Positions 25,752-35,047 of a stretch of DNA of 64,000 nucleotides are shown piece by piece (position 1 is the stretch's first letter; every line of letters begins with the position of its first letter). This DNA is from an uncultured Lachnospiraceae bacterium. Its GTDB lineage: Bacteria > Bacillota > Clostridia > Lachnospirales > Lachnospiraceae. The notes under the pieces were generated by a model. That model did no database searches. It was not told the DNA's origin and saw only the letters and a program-made list of their open reading frames with translations. The DNA lies in assembly GCA_910586585.1 (NCBI GenBank), contig CAJUKA010000003.1:84611-148610 (forward strand). The letters run 5' to 3'. The translations under genes were made by a program, and so were the position numbers.

Positions 25752-27881
25752 TTACGAATCGGACGCTTCCCTTGGCTGAATCTCTACAGCGCTCCAATTC
25801 TCCAGATCTCTTGCATCTCCACGTATCGTAAACTTAATAATATGCCCATACCAAAGGGAAACGCACACTCTTTCCTCATCATTTATCAAAGGTGCCTCCT
25901 CCAAAGTATTTCCATAGTTCTGTACCTCTACCCCCATCGTTTGGGCCAATGTTGCCAGATATTCTCTGTGTGAAACAGGCGCTTCGTTCAACACAAGCGC
26001 GTCATGATGCTCCCCTGCTTTCTTCACCATCAAAGTTGGCATCAGCGTTTTATCCGGCTTTGCTGCTTCCTCAACAAATTGTGTCTGCTGTCCATGATCT
26101 GCTGTGATAATAATTGTTGCATCTTCATACAACCCCAATGCCTTTAGCTGTTCCAAATACGCATATACAATCCGAAGGCTTCCCTTCATTTGGGAATAGA
26201 CATTGGTATCTCTTCCTGTCTTGTTGTATTTCAGATCCTCGGACAAATAGTAAGGCTCATGCGCCCCTCTCATATGATAAAACCGAAATGCATTTGGATA
26301 ATCATCTGTTACGGAAAGTCCGTCTTTGTTCAGGCGCTCATAAAAGGGAATATCATTTTCAGTACTCCACACCTCTGGTTCGTCAACCATCTCTGCGATA
26401 TCGCTTGTATAATACGCATAAGAAGATTTTGCTAAGAAAGGCGCTGTCTGATACATTGCACAGTTCCACATGGTTGCAAAGGTGTCCCAAAATTTGTACG
26501 ACCTACGTACCCCTGTCTTATAATTTGCAGTAAGATCGTATATTTGTTCTGAAGTATTTCCAATATCTGTATAAATCCCAATATCAAAATCCTTTTTCTT
26601 TACATCTTGTAGGAATGTGCTGTTTTCATAAGCATATCTGCCGTATTCATTCCCCATTCCTTCCTGCCACTCTGTTCCTGTCAACATATATGGTATCGAA
26701 GTTCTAGTATCTGCAAACTGCGAGGTGGCATTTCTATAAAAAGTAAAATCGGATAATGGCTCAAAGAAATCTTGCTCCATATCCATAAGTTCCTGCGTCC
26801 ACTTGCTCTCAAGCCGGTCAAGCACAAAAACCAGCACATTATTCCCTTCTGATAGTTCCAAAGAATGTTGTGTTGTCAGCGCTGCACTCTGGGATTTTTC
26901 TGAAAAATCCGCAGTAACCACAAGATATCCCAATGTTGCTGCCTGAATCAGAACAATATAGATGCAAATTCCCATCCAGAGCTTTATTGTGCTTTTCTTG
27001 TGATAGCCTAGCGCCAAAAGAACTATTGCTGCCAAAATCCAAGCTGCGGCATTGCCCGCTTTTACAGCAAAAGGCCATGTCTGCTCACTTCCATTTAAGA
27101 CAGCTAGTTTTCCATTCAAAAAAAGATTTTGTACATATGCCATAATTGTCATTGCAGCAATCAAAAGATTCGATCCTTTGACTGCCCACTTAGGCAGCAA
27201 AAAAATCTGTGCAGCAGCAAAGAGAACGACAAGCGCCAACGTACACACAATCAAAATCAGAAAAAAACCTCCAAATCCGCCTGCAAAGTCGCCCATATTA
27301 TGAAGATAGAGTTCATTTGGCAGATACACTCCATGCATAAAAAACCATGCTCCGACTGCTGGAAGCGCCATTTTTAGTACAATCCGAGACTCTCTCAGCG
27401 AATAGTACGAAAATGCCTGACGATACAGTATTGCCGTAGCAAAGGACAATACTATGCACGCGACATACAAAATACAGTAGACTATATTACTGATTCCGCC
27501 CATGATCCAAAAACCAATAAAGGCTCCTCCAAAAATAAGAACGCTAAATACTTCTATCAAATGTTTGGCAATGGTCGTTCCCACTAATTTTAATACAAAG
27601 GGTTCTATGACACTCACTACCGCAAGCGGTATTCCATAATGAAGATATGTTCTTGGTTCAATATCCCAAAAACTTTCAAATAATGTGTCCTCTCCATTTC
27701 CCAGATACCATTTTATCACAGATAATATGAAAAAATCACAGCAAAAGAAAAACAGAACTGCCCTTAAAAGCACCCCCACATTCCTGGTATCTTGTTTTTC
27801 GTTCCCTAGTTTCGTCCACAAAAAAGCAGAAATACAGGCAAATATTAAAATAAATGGGAATAGTGTACTATTGTTTCCCAC
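25752..27881 (-). CDS. LtaS/sulfatase-fold membrane phosphotransferase, paralogue 3
   Basis: About 709 residues. The layout is like paralogue 1 and the catalytic block is closely similar: NNVLVFVLDRLESKW (metal site), TRTSIPYMLTGTEW (candidate Thr), RFYHMRGAHEPYY (His) and TIIITADHGQQ. Polytopic N-terminal half, extracellular enzyme half. I prefer a GTG start at 27881 because AGGAGG sits 10 bases before it; an ATG at 27911 exists but overlaps the upstream gene's end and has no ribosome site. Similarity to paralogue 1 extends through the C-terminal GHxIxFxIxGxAxxLENWS stretch, so these two are a recent pair and paralogue 2 the more distant copy. Confidence 0.82.
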   Translation of the reverse strand: MGNNSTLFPFILIFACISAFLWTKLGNEKQDTRNVGVLLRAVLFFFCCDFFILSVIKWYLGNGEDTLFESFWDIEPRTYLHYGIPLAVVSVIEPFVLKLVGTTIAKHLIEVFSVLIFGGAFIGFWIMGGISNIVYCILYVACIVLSFATAILYRQAFSYYSLRESRIVLKMALPAVGAWFFMHGVYLPNELYLHNMGDFAGGFGGFFLILIVCTLALVVLFAAAQIFLLPKWAVKGSNLLIAAMTIMAYVQNLFLNGKLAVLNGSEQTWPFAVKAGNAAAWILAAIVLLALGYHKKSTIKLWMGICIYIVLIQAATLGYLVVTADFSEKSQSAALTTQHSLELSEGNNVLVFVLDRLESKWTQELMDMEQDFFEPLSDFTFYRNATSQFADTRTSIPYMLTGTEWQEGMGNEYGRYAYENSTFLQDVKKKDFDIGIYTDIGNTSEQIYDLTANYKTGVRRSYKFWDTFATMWNCAMYQTAPFLAKSSYAYYTSDIAEMVDEPEVWSTENDIPFYERLNKDGLSVTDDYPNAFRFYHMRGAHEPYYLSEDLKYNKTGRDTNVYSQMKGSLRIVYAYLEQLKALGLYEDATIIITADHGQQTQFVEEAAKPDKTLMPTLMVKKAGEHHDALVLNEAPVSHREYLATLAQTMGVEVQNYGNTLEEAPLINDEERVCVSLWYGHIIKFTIRGDARDLENWSAVEIQPREASDS

Positions 27882-27895
27882 AACGATGAATCCTC

Positions 27896-28903
27896 CTATT
27901 TCCAATAACATCCCATTTCTACAGTACTGGCATTTTGGGGTCTTTCTGAATCCAGCGGATAGGTCCAATGTTCATTAAAACATGTCGCTATCTTTGATGG
28001 ATAGTTGTCTTCCCATCGTCTGCCTTTGATTCCAAAAAGAAGCTGCGTCGCACCGCCCAAATGAATAACCTTTCTGCCCGCCTGTTTTAATTTGCCTGCA
28101 AGCGGCATCCCATATGCCCCACACCCTATAATTGCCACATCAAACTCTATTTTTAATGCTTCCTGATACATATATTCCAATGCTTCAAACCAGTCCGCAA
28201 ACCGTTCATCCCGCTCGCCACAAATTGTTTGAATTGCCTTTAATGTTTTTAATTCAAATTCAGGGAGAATATCCGTACCCGGAAATATTTTTTCACGTTT
28301 TTTATATTGAGCTTGTATGGTATCTTCAAAAGGATGAATCACCAAAACCTTTTTCCCTTTCAAGGCGGCTGACCACGGTCTGTTGTCGGCAAGCCACGGC
28401 TCTATCCAAAACAGATACGTCAAATCAACCTGTGGTTTGTATTCATCAATCACAAAATCTTCCATATTCAGATGCCACATTGCTAGTAAATCCGCCTGCT
28501 GATAGGCGTTCAAAATACATTCTGTAAATCGATCCAAAAGCTGATAATCAACAGGAAAAAAACCTGCCCCATTTCCAAGCCTTGTAAACCACTTATCCAA
28601 ATACGCATCCGCCTCTTGAGAATGCCCCATAATCTTTACTTTTAGGTTTCCGACAACCGTTTGAAGCTCTGTATTTCCAAATCTGCATACCATAAATGGC
28701 TTATCCGACAAAATCAAATTATAAATATAATCATTTGTTTTCTTTTTGGACAGAATCCATCGATTCGCATAATGCAGCATCACAGGTTCTCTGTGAAAAT
28801 ATTTTAAAATTCCATGCCTACGCAAAATTTTATTAAAATAAAAATCTCGAAAACGCCATTTTCGCTCATAGCGCTGCCATTTTTTCTGCAAGTCTTTGTC
28901 CAT
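27896..28903 (-). CDS. Putative GT-D-type (DUF1792-like) glycosyltransferase
   Basis: 335 residues, soluble. The N-terminal 55 residues are very basic. DKPFMVCRFGNTELQTVVGN (about 87-106) resembles the S/xRFGDGE motif of the GT-D/DUF1792 fold, with Asn in the place of the usual Asp. Later come KKVLVIHPFEDTIQ and IIGCGAYGMPLAGKLKQAGRKVIHLGGATQLLFGIKGRRW, a conserved C-terminal block of that group. I give the family assignment moderate weight. It is the second gene of the operon after the promoter at 29.8 kb and so probably builds the polymer's repeat unit or linkage. Confidence 0.6.
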   Translation of the reverse strand: MDKDLQKKWQRYERKWRFRDFYFNKILRRHGILKYFHREPVMLHYANRWILSKKKTNDYIYNLILSDKPFMVCRFGNTELQTVVGNLKVKIMGHSQEADAYLDKWFTRLGNGAGFFPVDYQLLDRFTECILNAYQQADLLAMWHLNMEDFVIDEYKPQVDLTYLFWIEPWLADNRPWSAALKGKKVLVIHPFEDTIQAQYKKREKIFPGTDILPEFELKTLKAIQTICGERDERFADWFEALEYMYQEALKIEFDVAIIGCGAYGMPLAGKLKQAGRKVIHLGGATQLLFGIKGRRWEDNYPSKIATCFNEHWTYPLDSERPQNASTVEMGCYWK

Positions 28904-28927
28904 GCCTCAAACCTCTATTATCACTGC

Positions 28928-29740
28928 TTAATGATGATGCAGTTTATTTTTTATTCGCTGTATTAGTTTTCCTGCTTTGCTGCGCTTCCATTGTAATTCC
29001 CGAAGCGAACCTGCATTGATTCTATGTGAGTCAATAATCTGCGGAAATGTGCTGCGCTGCTCTACGTCATATTCATAATGATTGACAAGCCCAAACTGCG
29101 AAGGGTCCCGAAAACGCTTTATATGATATTTTTTTGACATTAACGACCATATTGACTGATCGTGTCTATGCGCCACAAAATCAGGGTAATTTTCCAGTCC
29201 CTGCGTATTTGCCTGCTCTGTTATCATACGCTCATCCTGCGCATATTGCAAATCTTCTGCAATAAATTTTTCAACAAAAGCAGATTTTTTCAAAACAACA
29301 TACCCGCCAATAGACTGCGGCGTATCCGTAAAGGCTTTGTTATCACACCCCATCAGCACAAAGGCATCACGTTTTGTATATTTTCTCTCAAGCATTTCTT
29401 TTTGCAGAGAAAACACCATCATATCAAGTTTTTCCCGCTCCATACAGTCAATCAGATATTGTATTTTATTGATAAATATAGAGCCTGCATCTGTATATAT
29501 CAAATAATCTCCATCTTTTAATTCCCTATACGCTTTATTCAAAAAATACGGTTTCCAAAGATACAAGCCGTTTCCTTTTTTTTCGCTTAATATTTTTTTA
29601 TTTTTTTTCACAAAATCTGCGTCAATATCATCAGGGGTATATGCTATCGTTCTATCTGCTCCCCATTTTATGGCAGTCTCCAAATTTAACTTCTGCGCTT
29701 TCTCAAAATGCTTGTCTGCATAATTTATCGCTATTATCAT
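28928..29740 (-). CDS. Putative cytoplasmic glycosyltransferase, first gene of the glycopolymer operon
   Basis: About 270 residues, no membrane segment. NGLYLWKPYFLNKAYRELKDGDYLIYTDAGSIFI (about residues 56-90) has a YxDAG motif in the place of a GT-A DxD. IGGYVVLKKSAFVEKFI and VAHRHDQSIWSLMSKKY, which resembles the late HDQ motif of some capsule GT families, follow. The C-terminal tail is basic. No family name comes with confidence. ATG 29740 is chosen since GAGG lies about 9 bases upstream; an ATG five codons earlier has no ribosome site. It starts about 40 bases downstream of a near-consensus promoter. Confidence 0.6.
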   Translation of the reverse strand: MIIAINYADKHFEKAQKLNLETAIKWGADRTIAYTPDDIDADFVKKNKKILSEKKGNGLYLWKPYFLNKAYRELKDGDYLIYTDAGSIFINKIQYLIDCMEREKLDMMVFSLQKEMLERKYTKRDAFVLMGCDNKAFTDTPQSIGGYVVLKKSAFVEKFIAEDLQYAQDERMITEQANTQGLENYPDFVAHRHDQSIWSLMSKKYHIKRFRDPSQFGLVNHYEYDVEQRSTFPQIIDSHRINAGSLRELQWKRSKAGKLIQRIKNKLHHH

Positions 29741-29786
29741 TATTGATATCCTCATTACAAATCTCAGGACTAAACTGTTACACGAA

Positions 29787-29815
29787 TTTTATACCAACAT
29801 CTATATTGTGTCAAG
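29787..29815 (-). promoter_or_regulatory. Main sigma-A promoter of the glycopolymer operon
   Basis: On the minus strand TTGACA and TAAAAT are separated by 17 bases, a near-perfect housekeeping promoter. It reads into the GT gene starting at 29740 and from there through the 29 kb locus. It stands back to back with a plus-strand promoter at 29849-29879. Confidence 0.85.
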
Positions 29816-29848
29816 AAATTTCATCTTATAAACTTTTCCAACATATCC

Positions 29849-29879
29849 TTGACATTTATTGGCTGGGCTATGTTATACT
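29849..29879 (+). promoter_or_regulatory. Sigma-A promoter of the divergent DUF6020 gene
   Basis: TTGACA, a 19-base spacer, then TATACT preceded by TGt (extended -10). A GAGGAG ribosome site follows at 29901 and the ATG at 29917. The two divergent promoters are about 35 bases apart, so a shared regulator is possible. Confidence 0.72.
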
Positions 29880-29916
29880 AAAAGACATGGATTATTCACA
29901 GAGGAGTATATAAATT

Positions 29917-31794
29917 ATGGAAAAAGGCCGTTTTTTTATTAAAAATGCATTCACTGCACTACTGTGCTTCTGTACAGCACTTATGTTCAATCTAAAGTTT
30001 GAAGTACCCGAAATTCAGAATGATGCAGGTGTTCTCTACAACATTACAGAAAATTTAAGGCAGAGCATCACTCTTGATTTTTTTGCAACGACAATTATCG
30101 CGCTGTCTTTTTATTTTATTACCTTGAAGATCAATCAGCTGGCAAAAAGCAGTATCCGTGCACAATACGTCTGTAACTTGATTCTTGCCTTTTTATGGCT
30201 TTTTTCTGAAGGCTTCCAGATTGACAACACCCTTACAAGCTTATATTCTTCTCCTGGACAAGTGGTAAAAAGCATTCTGTATGTAATAGGAGCTGCCCAT
30301 TTATTAAACAGCATTGGAAATATTTTGTATCTGTTTTTATCCTCTCAAAAGGAACTGCAGGAATTGCCTGAAAAAAAGACTGTTTTTGCTGTTTTTTCTC
30401 ATACACATCCTTACCTGTTTTGGTTTCTTTTAGTCCTTATTGTCTGGATACCAAACACCATCCTGTCACATCCGGCAAGTATAGAAAGCGATGTATGGGA
30501 TTCTTTGCATCAATTTTTTGGCTGGTCTGAATTTACAGCGCATCATCCCCCATTTTTTACAGTTTTAATTGGATGGTTTGCATCCTTTGGAATCTCACTT
30601 GGCAGTATTAATACAGGCTTCTTTTTATGGACCATGCTGCAGACGCTTCTCTGTGCTGCCATTATGGCTTATGTGCTCTATACCATTCAATTGCTAAAGG
30701 CGCCTTATTGGCTTACCCTACTGTCATTTTTGATTGCCGCTTTATCACCTTATTATACTAGTTATATCACTACAATTGTCAAAGACACTCCTTATTCTTT
30801 TGCAGTTTTACTTTATCTTGTTGAACTTGTGTATCTGCATCTTGACTGGAAACAATATTGGAAATCACCTGTGCATATTGGACTGTTTTTCTCTTCCAAT
30901 ATTGCAATGATTTTGCTTCGGCACAATGGAAAATATATTCTGTATGTAATGGGTATCTACTTACTTTTCAGATGCATCTTCAAAAAACCTGCATTTTCTA
31001 AAAAGAGCATTGCATTCTATGGTTTTTTGTTAATACTGCCCTTACTGATTGCAAACGGCATTTCAAATATTGTGATTCATCAATATCATGTGACTGTTCA
31101 AAAGGGGGAAAGTATGCGGGAGGCGCTTTCTATTCCTTTCCAACAAACTGCAAGATATGCAAAATACTATGGTGAAGAAACTCCCGAAGAAGAAAAAGCT
31201 ATTATTGATACTGTGATTGATTACTATGCACTTGCTGGTGTTTATGAGCCTGGCATTTCCGACCCTGTCAAGGCGCGATTTCAGTACACGGCAACCGCCC
31301 AAGACTGGGCAGCATATTTTAAAGTCTGGCTGAAACAATTTTTCAGACACCCAATGATCTACTTTGAAGCTACGCTGAATCAGAATTATTATCTGGTTTA
31401 TCCCATGCAGGAAAACAGCAGATTTTATTATTCTACCTATGTAGATTACTTTTACGACCATGAATTTATGAACAGCGTAGGCGCCGCACAGACTATGACA
31501 TTTGCCAAAGCAAATGACACCCGAATAAGCTTCTATAAGCTTTTGCATTCGCTGCCGATATCTGGTGCCTTCTCTAATATTGCAGTGTACAACATCCTTT
31601 TAATGTATCTGATAATATTTGCTGTCCATGACCGCCAAAAAGGATTTATGTGGATTACAATTCCCATTCTGATAAGCAATCTGGTTGTTCTTGCCGGACC
31701 TGCTATTTATGACAATATCCGCTACGCGCTTCCCATCGTGTACGCTATGCCTTTTGTGACTGCATATTTTATCCAGACCCGCAGGAGTCGTTAA
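29917..31794 (+). CDS. DUF6020-type polytopic membrane protein, putative GT-C glycosyltransferase (second copy)
   Basis: 625 residues and many hydrophobic spans. The motifs IESDVWDSLHQFFG, TAHHPPFFTVLIGWF and TTIVKDTPYSFAV match those of the protein encoded at 318-2177, as do the later QQTARYAKYYGEETPEEEKAIID and KVWLKQFFRHPMIYFEATL stretches. The two are thus paralogues at opposite ends of the locus. GAGGAG lies 11 bases before the ATG. It is divergent from the operon and followed by a strong terminator. A GT-C-type transfer from a polyprenyl-phosphate sugar is the likely role; the substrate is unknown. Confidence 0.8.
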   Translation: MEKGRFFIKNAFTALLCFCTALMFNLKFEVPEIQNDAGVLYNITENLRQSITLDFFATTIIALSFYFITLKINQLAKSSIRAQYVCNLILAFLWLFSEGFQIDNTLTSLYSSPGQVVKSILYVIGAAHLLNSIGNILYLFLSSQKELQELPEKKTVFAVFSHTHPYLFWFLLVLIVWIPNTILSHPASIESDVWDSLHQFFGWSEFTAHHPPFFTVLIGWFASFGISLGSINTGFFLWTMLQTLLCAAIMAYVLYTIQLLKAPYWLTLLSFLIAALSPYYTSYITTIVKDTPYSFAVLLYLVELVYLHLDWKQYWKSPVHIGLFFSSNIAMILLRHNGKYILYVMGIYLLFRCIFKKPAFSKKSIAFYGFLLILPLLIANGISNIVIHQYHVTVQKGESMREALSIPFQQTARYAKYYGEETPEEEKAIIDTVIDYYALAGVYEPGISDPVKARFQYTATAQDWAAYFKVWLKQFFRHPMIYFEATLNQNYYLVYPMQENSRFYYSTYVDYFYDHEFMNSVGAAQTMTFAKANDTRISFYKLLHSLPISGAFSNIAVYNILLMYLIIFAVHDRQKGFMWITIPILISNLVVLAGPAIYDNIRYALPIVYAMPFVTAYFIQTRRSR

Positions 31795-31829
31795 CAACCC
31801 ATCAATCTGTCGCAATTTCCTATATCAAT

Positions 31830-31907
31830 CGAGTAGGGGAACGACCTTCTCCACTACTCGCCGCGCGGGGCACGTGCAGCAAAGCTGCTAATTTCCTTAC
31901 GTGCCCC
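31830..31907. repeat. Pair of adjacent inverted repeats downstream of the second DUF6020 gene
   Basis: First stem: CGAGTAG (31830) with CTACTCG (31854). Second stem: GGGGCACGT (31867) with ACGTGCCCC (31899), enclosing a smaller GCAGC/GCTGC stem. This is a structured intergenic palindrome of unknown role just before the terminator. Confidence 0.65.
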
Positions 31908-31915
31908 TGTGCATT

Positions 31916-31949
31916 AAAAAAATTGAGCGCAAACACGCTCAATTTTTTA
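31916..31949. terminator. Bidirectional rho-independent terminator
   Basis: A stem of AATTGAGCG and CGCTCAATT with A and T runs on both sides, between convergent genes (DUF6020 on plus, MATE on minus). It can end transcripts from both directions and overlaps the MATE stop codon. Confidence 0.9.
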
Positions 31950-33332
31950 AACATTATCCGGCACTTTTCGAATTACATTCTTATAAATATTTATCATAAA
32001 GAACCCTGACACGCAGACGGACATGATTTCTGCGATAGGAAACGCCCACCATACAGCATCCAATCCGCCAATCTTGGAAAGAATAAACGCCACTGGCAAA
32101 AGAACCACCAACTGTCTTGCAACAGACACTATCAAACTATACACACCATTTCCAAGCGACTGAAAGACAGCGCTAGAAATAATGCAAAACCATGCCACAA
32201 GGAAATGCACACCAATGATGCGCAGCGCCAATACCCCCATTCCAATCATATCTTCTGAGGCATCAAACATCCGAAGCAATACCGTCGGAATGCTTTCAAA
32301 TACGACAAAACCCGCAAACATCAGCAAAAATGCATATGCCAAACTACATTTAATCGCCTTTATCATTCTGCTTCTTCTGCCTGCACCATAGTTGTATGCA
32401 ATAATTGGTATCAGTCCGTTGTTCAAACCAATTACTGGCATAAAAAAGAAGCTTTGCAGTTTGAAGTAAATTCCAAACACCGCAGTCGCAGTTGACGAGA
32501 AGGTAATTAAAATCATATTCATACTATACGTCATAACAGAACCTATCGCCTGCATAATAATTGACGGCACACCAACTTTATAGATATTGGCAATTGTATA
32601 CCCGTCCGGCCTAAATCCCCTAATAGAAAGCGTTATCTCTTTGTTTTTCTTTAGATTACATATCAGTCCAAAAATTCCTCCTGCAATCTGTCCAATAACT
32701 GTAGCAACTGCCGCTCCCGCAACACCGAGTTTTGGCATCCCGCAAAGCCCAAAAATTAATATTGGATCAAGTATAATATTAATAATGGCGCCTGTAGCCT
32801 GCGCAATCATCGAATACAGTGTCTTTCCAGTCGATTGCAGAAGTTTTTCAAAAATAAGCTGTGCAAACAACCCAAAAGAACACACACACACAATTGTTAA
32901 ATATTGTACTCCCATTGTGTAAATCTCTGGATCTGCATTTTTAATCTGACTTGCATAAAAGGGTTTAACAGCCACAATCCCTATAATCACAAAGGCAACA
33001 TAACTTAGAACCGCCAAAAAAATAGCATTCATTGCAGTCTTGTTCGCCTGCTTGAAATTCTTTTCCCCCAATTGTTTTGACAACAATGAGTTTACCCCTA
33101 CACCTGTTCCAGCGCCAACCGCTATCAAAAGTGTCTGTATCGGAAATGCAAGTGATACGGCCGTAAGTGCATTTTCACTAAGCTTGGCCACAAAGATACT
33201 ATCTACGATGTTATAAAGCGCTTGTACGAGCATAGATATCATCATAGGCAGCGACATATTTAAAAGTAATTGATTGACAGGCATAACGCCCATTTTATTT
33301 TCCTGTAATTTTTCTTCTGTTGCGTTGCTCAT
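31947..33332 (-). CDS. MATE family efflux transporter
   Basis: 461 residues with twelve hydrophobic spans in the MATE pattern: LLLNMSLPMMISMLVQALYNIVDSIFVAKLSENALTAVSLAFPIQ at the N-terminus, GTGVGVNSLLSKQLGEKNFKQAN, and the mirrored second half GLNNGLIPIIAYNYGAGRRSRM. Such proteins export cationic drugs or metabolites by sodium or proton antiport. It stands alone, convergent with the DUF6020 gene and separated from lysC by 224 bases in which I see no gene. The substrate is not predictable. Confidence 0.93.
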   Translation of the reverse strand: MSNATEEKLQENKMGVMPVNQLLLNMSLPMMISMLVQALYNIVDSIFVAKLSENALTAVSLAFPIQTLLIAVGAGTGVGVNSLLSKQLGEKNFKQANKTAMNAIFLAVLSYVAFVIIGIVAVKPFYASQIKNADPEIYTMGVQYLTIVCVCSFGLFAQLIFEKLLQSTGKTLYSMIAQATGAIINIILDPILIFGLCGMPKLGVAGAAVATVIGQIAGGIFGLICNLKKNKEITLSIRGFRPDGYTIANIYKVGVPSIIMQAIGSVMTYSMNMILITFSSTATAVFGIYFKLQSFFFMPVIGLNNGLIPIIAYNYGAGRRSRMIKAIKCSLAYAFLLMFAGFVVFESIPTVLLRMFDASEDMIGMGVLALRIIGVHFLVAWFCIISSAVFQSLGNGVYSLIVSVARQLVVLLPVAFILSKIGGLDAVWWAFPIAEIMSVCVSGFFMINIYKNVIRKVPDNV

Positions 33333-33556
33333 CCATACTCCTTTTCTTTTTTACTTAATAGAAAATTGTGACCGTGTGGACCATTGAAACATAAAATGAA
33401 ATTTTTTGAGCAGGGCATGTCTCAATATTTTTCCACATGATTACAGGCAAAATCTATGCGGACATCGTATCAATAACACGTTATCCGCAGCAGATATTGC
33501 CTGTTCAATCGCTATTCTCTCATATAAGTTTATCAAACTTCAAATCTTAATTGTTT

Positions 33557-34876
33557 TTATATCCTTGTATCCACAAATATTGTGTAAACCGCCTTAATGG
33601 CTGTTTCAAAATCTTCATTTTCCACACCAATAATAATATTTTGTTCACTGGAGCCCTGGTCAATCATTCGAACATTGACATTAGCATGTGATAACGCTGC
33701 AAAAATCCTGGCCGCAGTACCTCTCTGCGACTTCATGCACCGTCCCACTACAGCAATCAGAGCAAGATCGGATTGAATTTCAATACTGTCAGGACTTACT
33801 GCCTTATTAATTCCAGAAAGTATGTTCTGTTCCTTGTCAGCAAACTCAGACTGATGCACCATCACGCTTAGCGTATCAATTCCAGACGGCATATGTTCGA
33901 AAGAAATATCGTACTCTTCAAAAACCTGAAGTACTTTTCTGCCAAAACCAACCTCTGAGTTCATCATATCCTTTTCAATGCTGACAGACGCGAACCCTTT
34001 TTTGCCAGCAATCCCTGTTATGGTATATTTTGCTTTTTTGCAGGTATGCCCTACAATCCAAGTTCCCTCATCATCTGGTCTGTTGGTATTTCGAATATTG
34101 ATAGGAATTCCTTCTTTTCTGACAGGAAAAATCGCGTCTTCATGAAGTACAGTTGCACCCATATAAGAAAGTTCTCTTAACTCGCCATACGTAATGGTAT
34201 CAATACTCTCAGGATTGTCTATAATATGTGGATCTGCAATCAAAAACCCTGATACGTCTGTCCAGTTCTCATATACATCAGCTTGTATCGCTTTTGCAAC
34301 AATCGAACCTGTAATGTCAGAACCTCCTCTTGAGAACGTCACTACCTTGCCGTCTTCCATCGCGCCATAGAAACCTGGAATAACTGCTCTTTCTACATTT
34401 TCAAGCCTCTTCGACAACAGCTTCTGTGTCATCTCTGCATCAAACACCCCTGCTTCATTAAACCGAATTGCCTCTACAGGATCGACAAACTCATAGCCAA
34501 GATACTTTGCCATGATAATACCATTGAGGTATTCTCCGCGGCTGGCAGCATAATTAGGGCCTTCTTTTTTCTTGAAATTGTCAATGATCTTGTCAAACTC
34601 CGTCGACAAATCCAAATCAATTTTCAGCCCATCAATAATTTCCTGATATCTTTTCTCAATCTGTGCCATCTCCGCATTAAAACTATGATCTCTTTCTGCA
34701 AGCGCATAACATGCATAGAGCATATCTGTCACTTTTGTGTCCTCATCAAAACGTTTGCCGGGTGCTGATGGTACAACAAACTTCCTGTCTTCATCTTCAT
34801 GAATAATATTTCCAACTTTCACAAACTGTTCTGCACTCGCAAGCGAACTACCACCAAATTTAACTACCTTTTTCAT
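33557..34876 (-). CDS. lysC: Aspartate kinase
   Basis: 439 residues. VVKFGGSSLASAEQF at the N-terminus is the amino-acid kinase signature. The central block FSRGGSDITGSIVAKA is the aspartate and ATP site, and two C-terminal ACT domains follow (about 300-439: TGIAGKKGFASVSIEKDMM and LIAVVGRCMKSQRGTAARIF). It catalyses the first step of the Lys/Thr/Met branch and is expected to be feedback inhibited through the ACT domains. It lies downstream of hom and the ACT-protein gene in the same direction, with a 171-base hairpin-rich gap before it. The start has AGGAAAG about 10 bases upstream. Confidence 0.95.
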   Translation of the reverse strand: MKKVVKFGGSSLASAEQFVKVGNIIHEDEDRKFVVPSAPGKRFDEDTKVTDMLYACYALAERDHSFNAEMAQIEKRYQEIIDGLKIDLDLSTEFDKIIDNFKKKEGPNYAASRGEYLNGIIMAKYLGYEFVDPVEAIRFNEAGVFDAEMTQKLLSKRLENVERAVIPGFYGAMEDGKVVTFSRGGSDITGSIVAKAIQADVYENWTDVSGFLIADPHIIDNPESIDTITYGELRELSYMGATVLHEDAIFPVRKEGIPINIRNTNRPDDEGTWIVGHTCKKAKYTITGIAGKKGFASVSIEKDMMNSEVGFGRKVLQVFEEYDISFEHMPSGIDTLSVMVHQSEFADKEQNILSGINKAVSPDSIEIQSDLALIAVVGRCMKSQRGTAARIFAALSHANVNVRMIDQGSSEQNIIIGVENEDFETAIKAVYTIFVDTRI

Positions 34877-34916
34877 TTTATATGCTTTCCTTTCTCATGC
34901 CCCACAATATCCGATA

Positions 34917-35045
34917 TTATACTGGCGGCCGAAAAAAACTGACCGCTCAGTATAAAGTTATGCACACAGCCGCATAAGGAACTATGCCGCTTCGCGGCTG
35001 CGGCTGGCGCTATACTCATGGCAGATTTCATCTGTCATGAGTATA
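34917..35045. repeat. Multi-hairpin element between hom and lysC
   Basis: Three stems in a row. TTATACTGGCGG (34917) pairs with CCGCTCAGTATAA (34942) around an A/T-rich loop. A GCCGC/GCGGC cluster lies near 34970-35000. A strong stem TACTCATGGCAGAT (35013) pairs with ATCTGTCATGAGTA (35030) around a 3-base loop. It fills the hom-lysC spacer and may attenuate or process the transcript. Confidence 0.7.
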
Positions 35046-35047
35046 AC

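Noticed and set aside
34877..35047. A second lysine or threonine riboswitch ahead of lysC
   Set aside because: The stems are simple inverted repeats and none of the L-box joining motifs is present.
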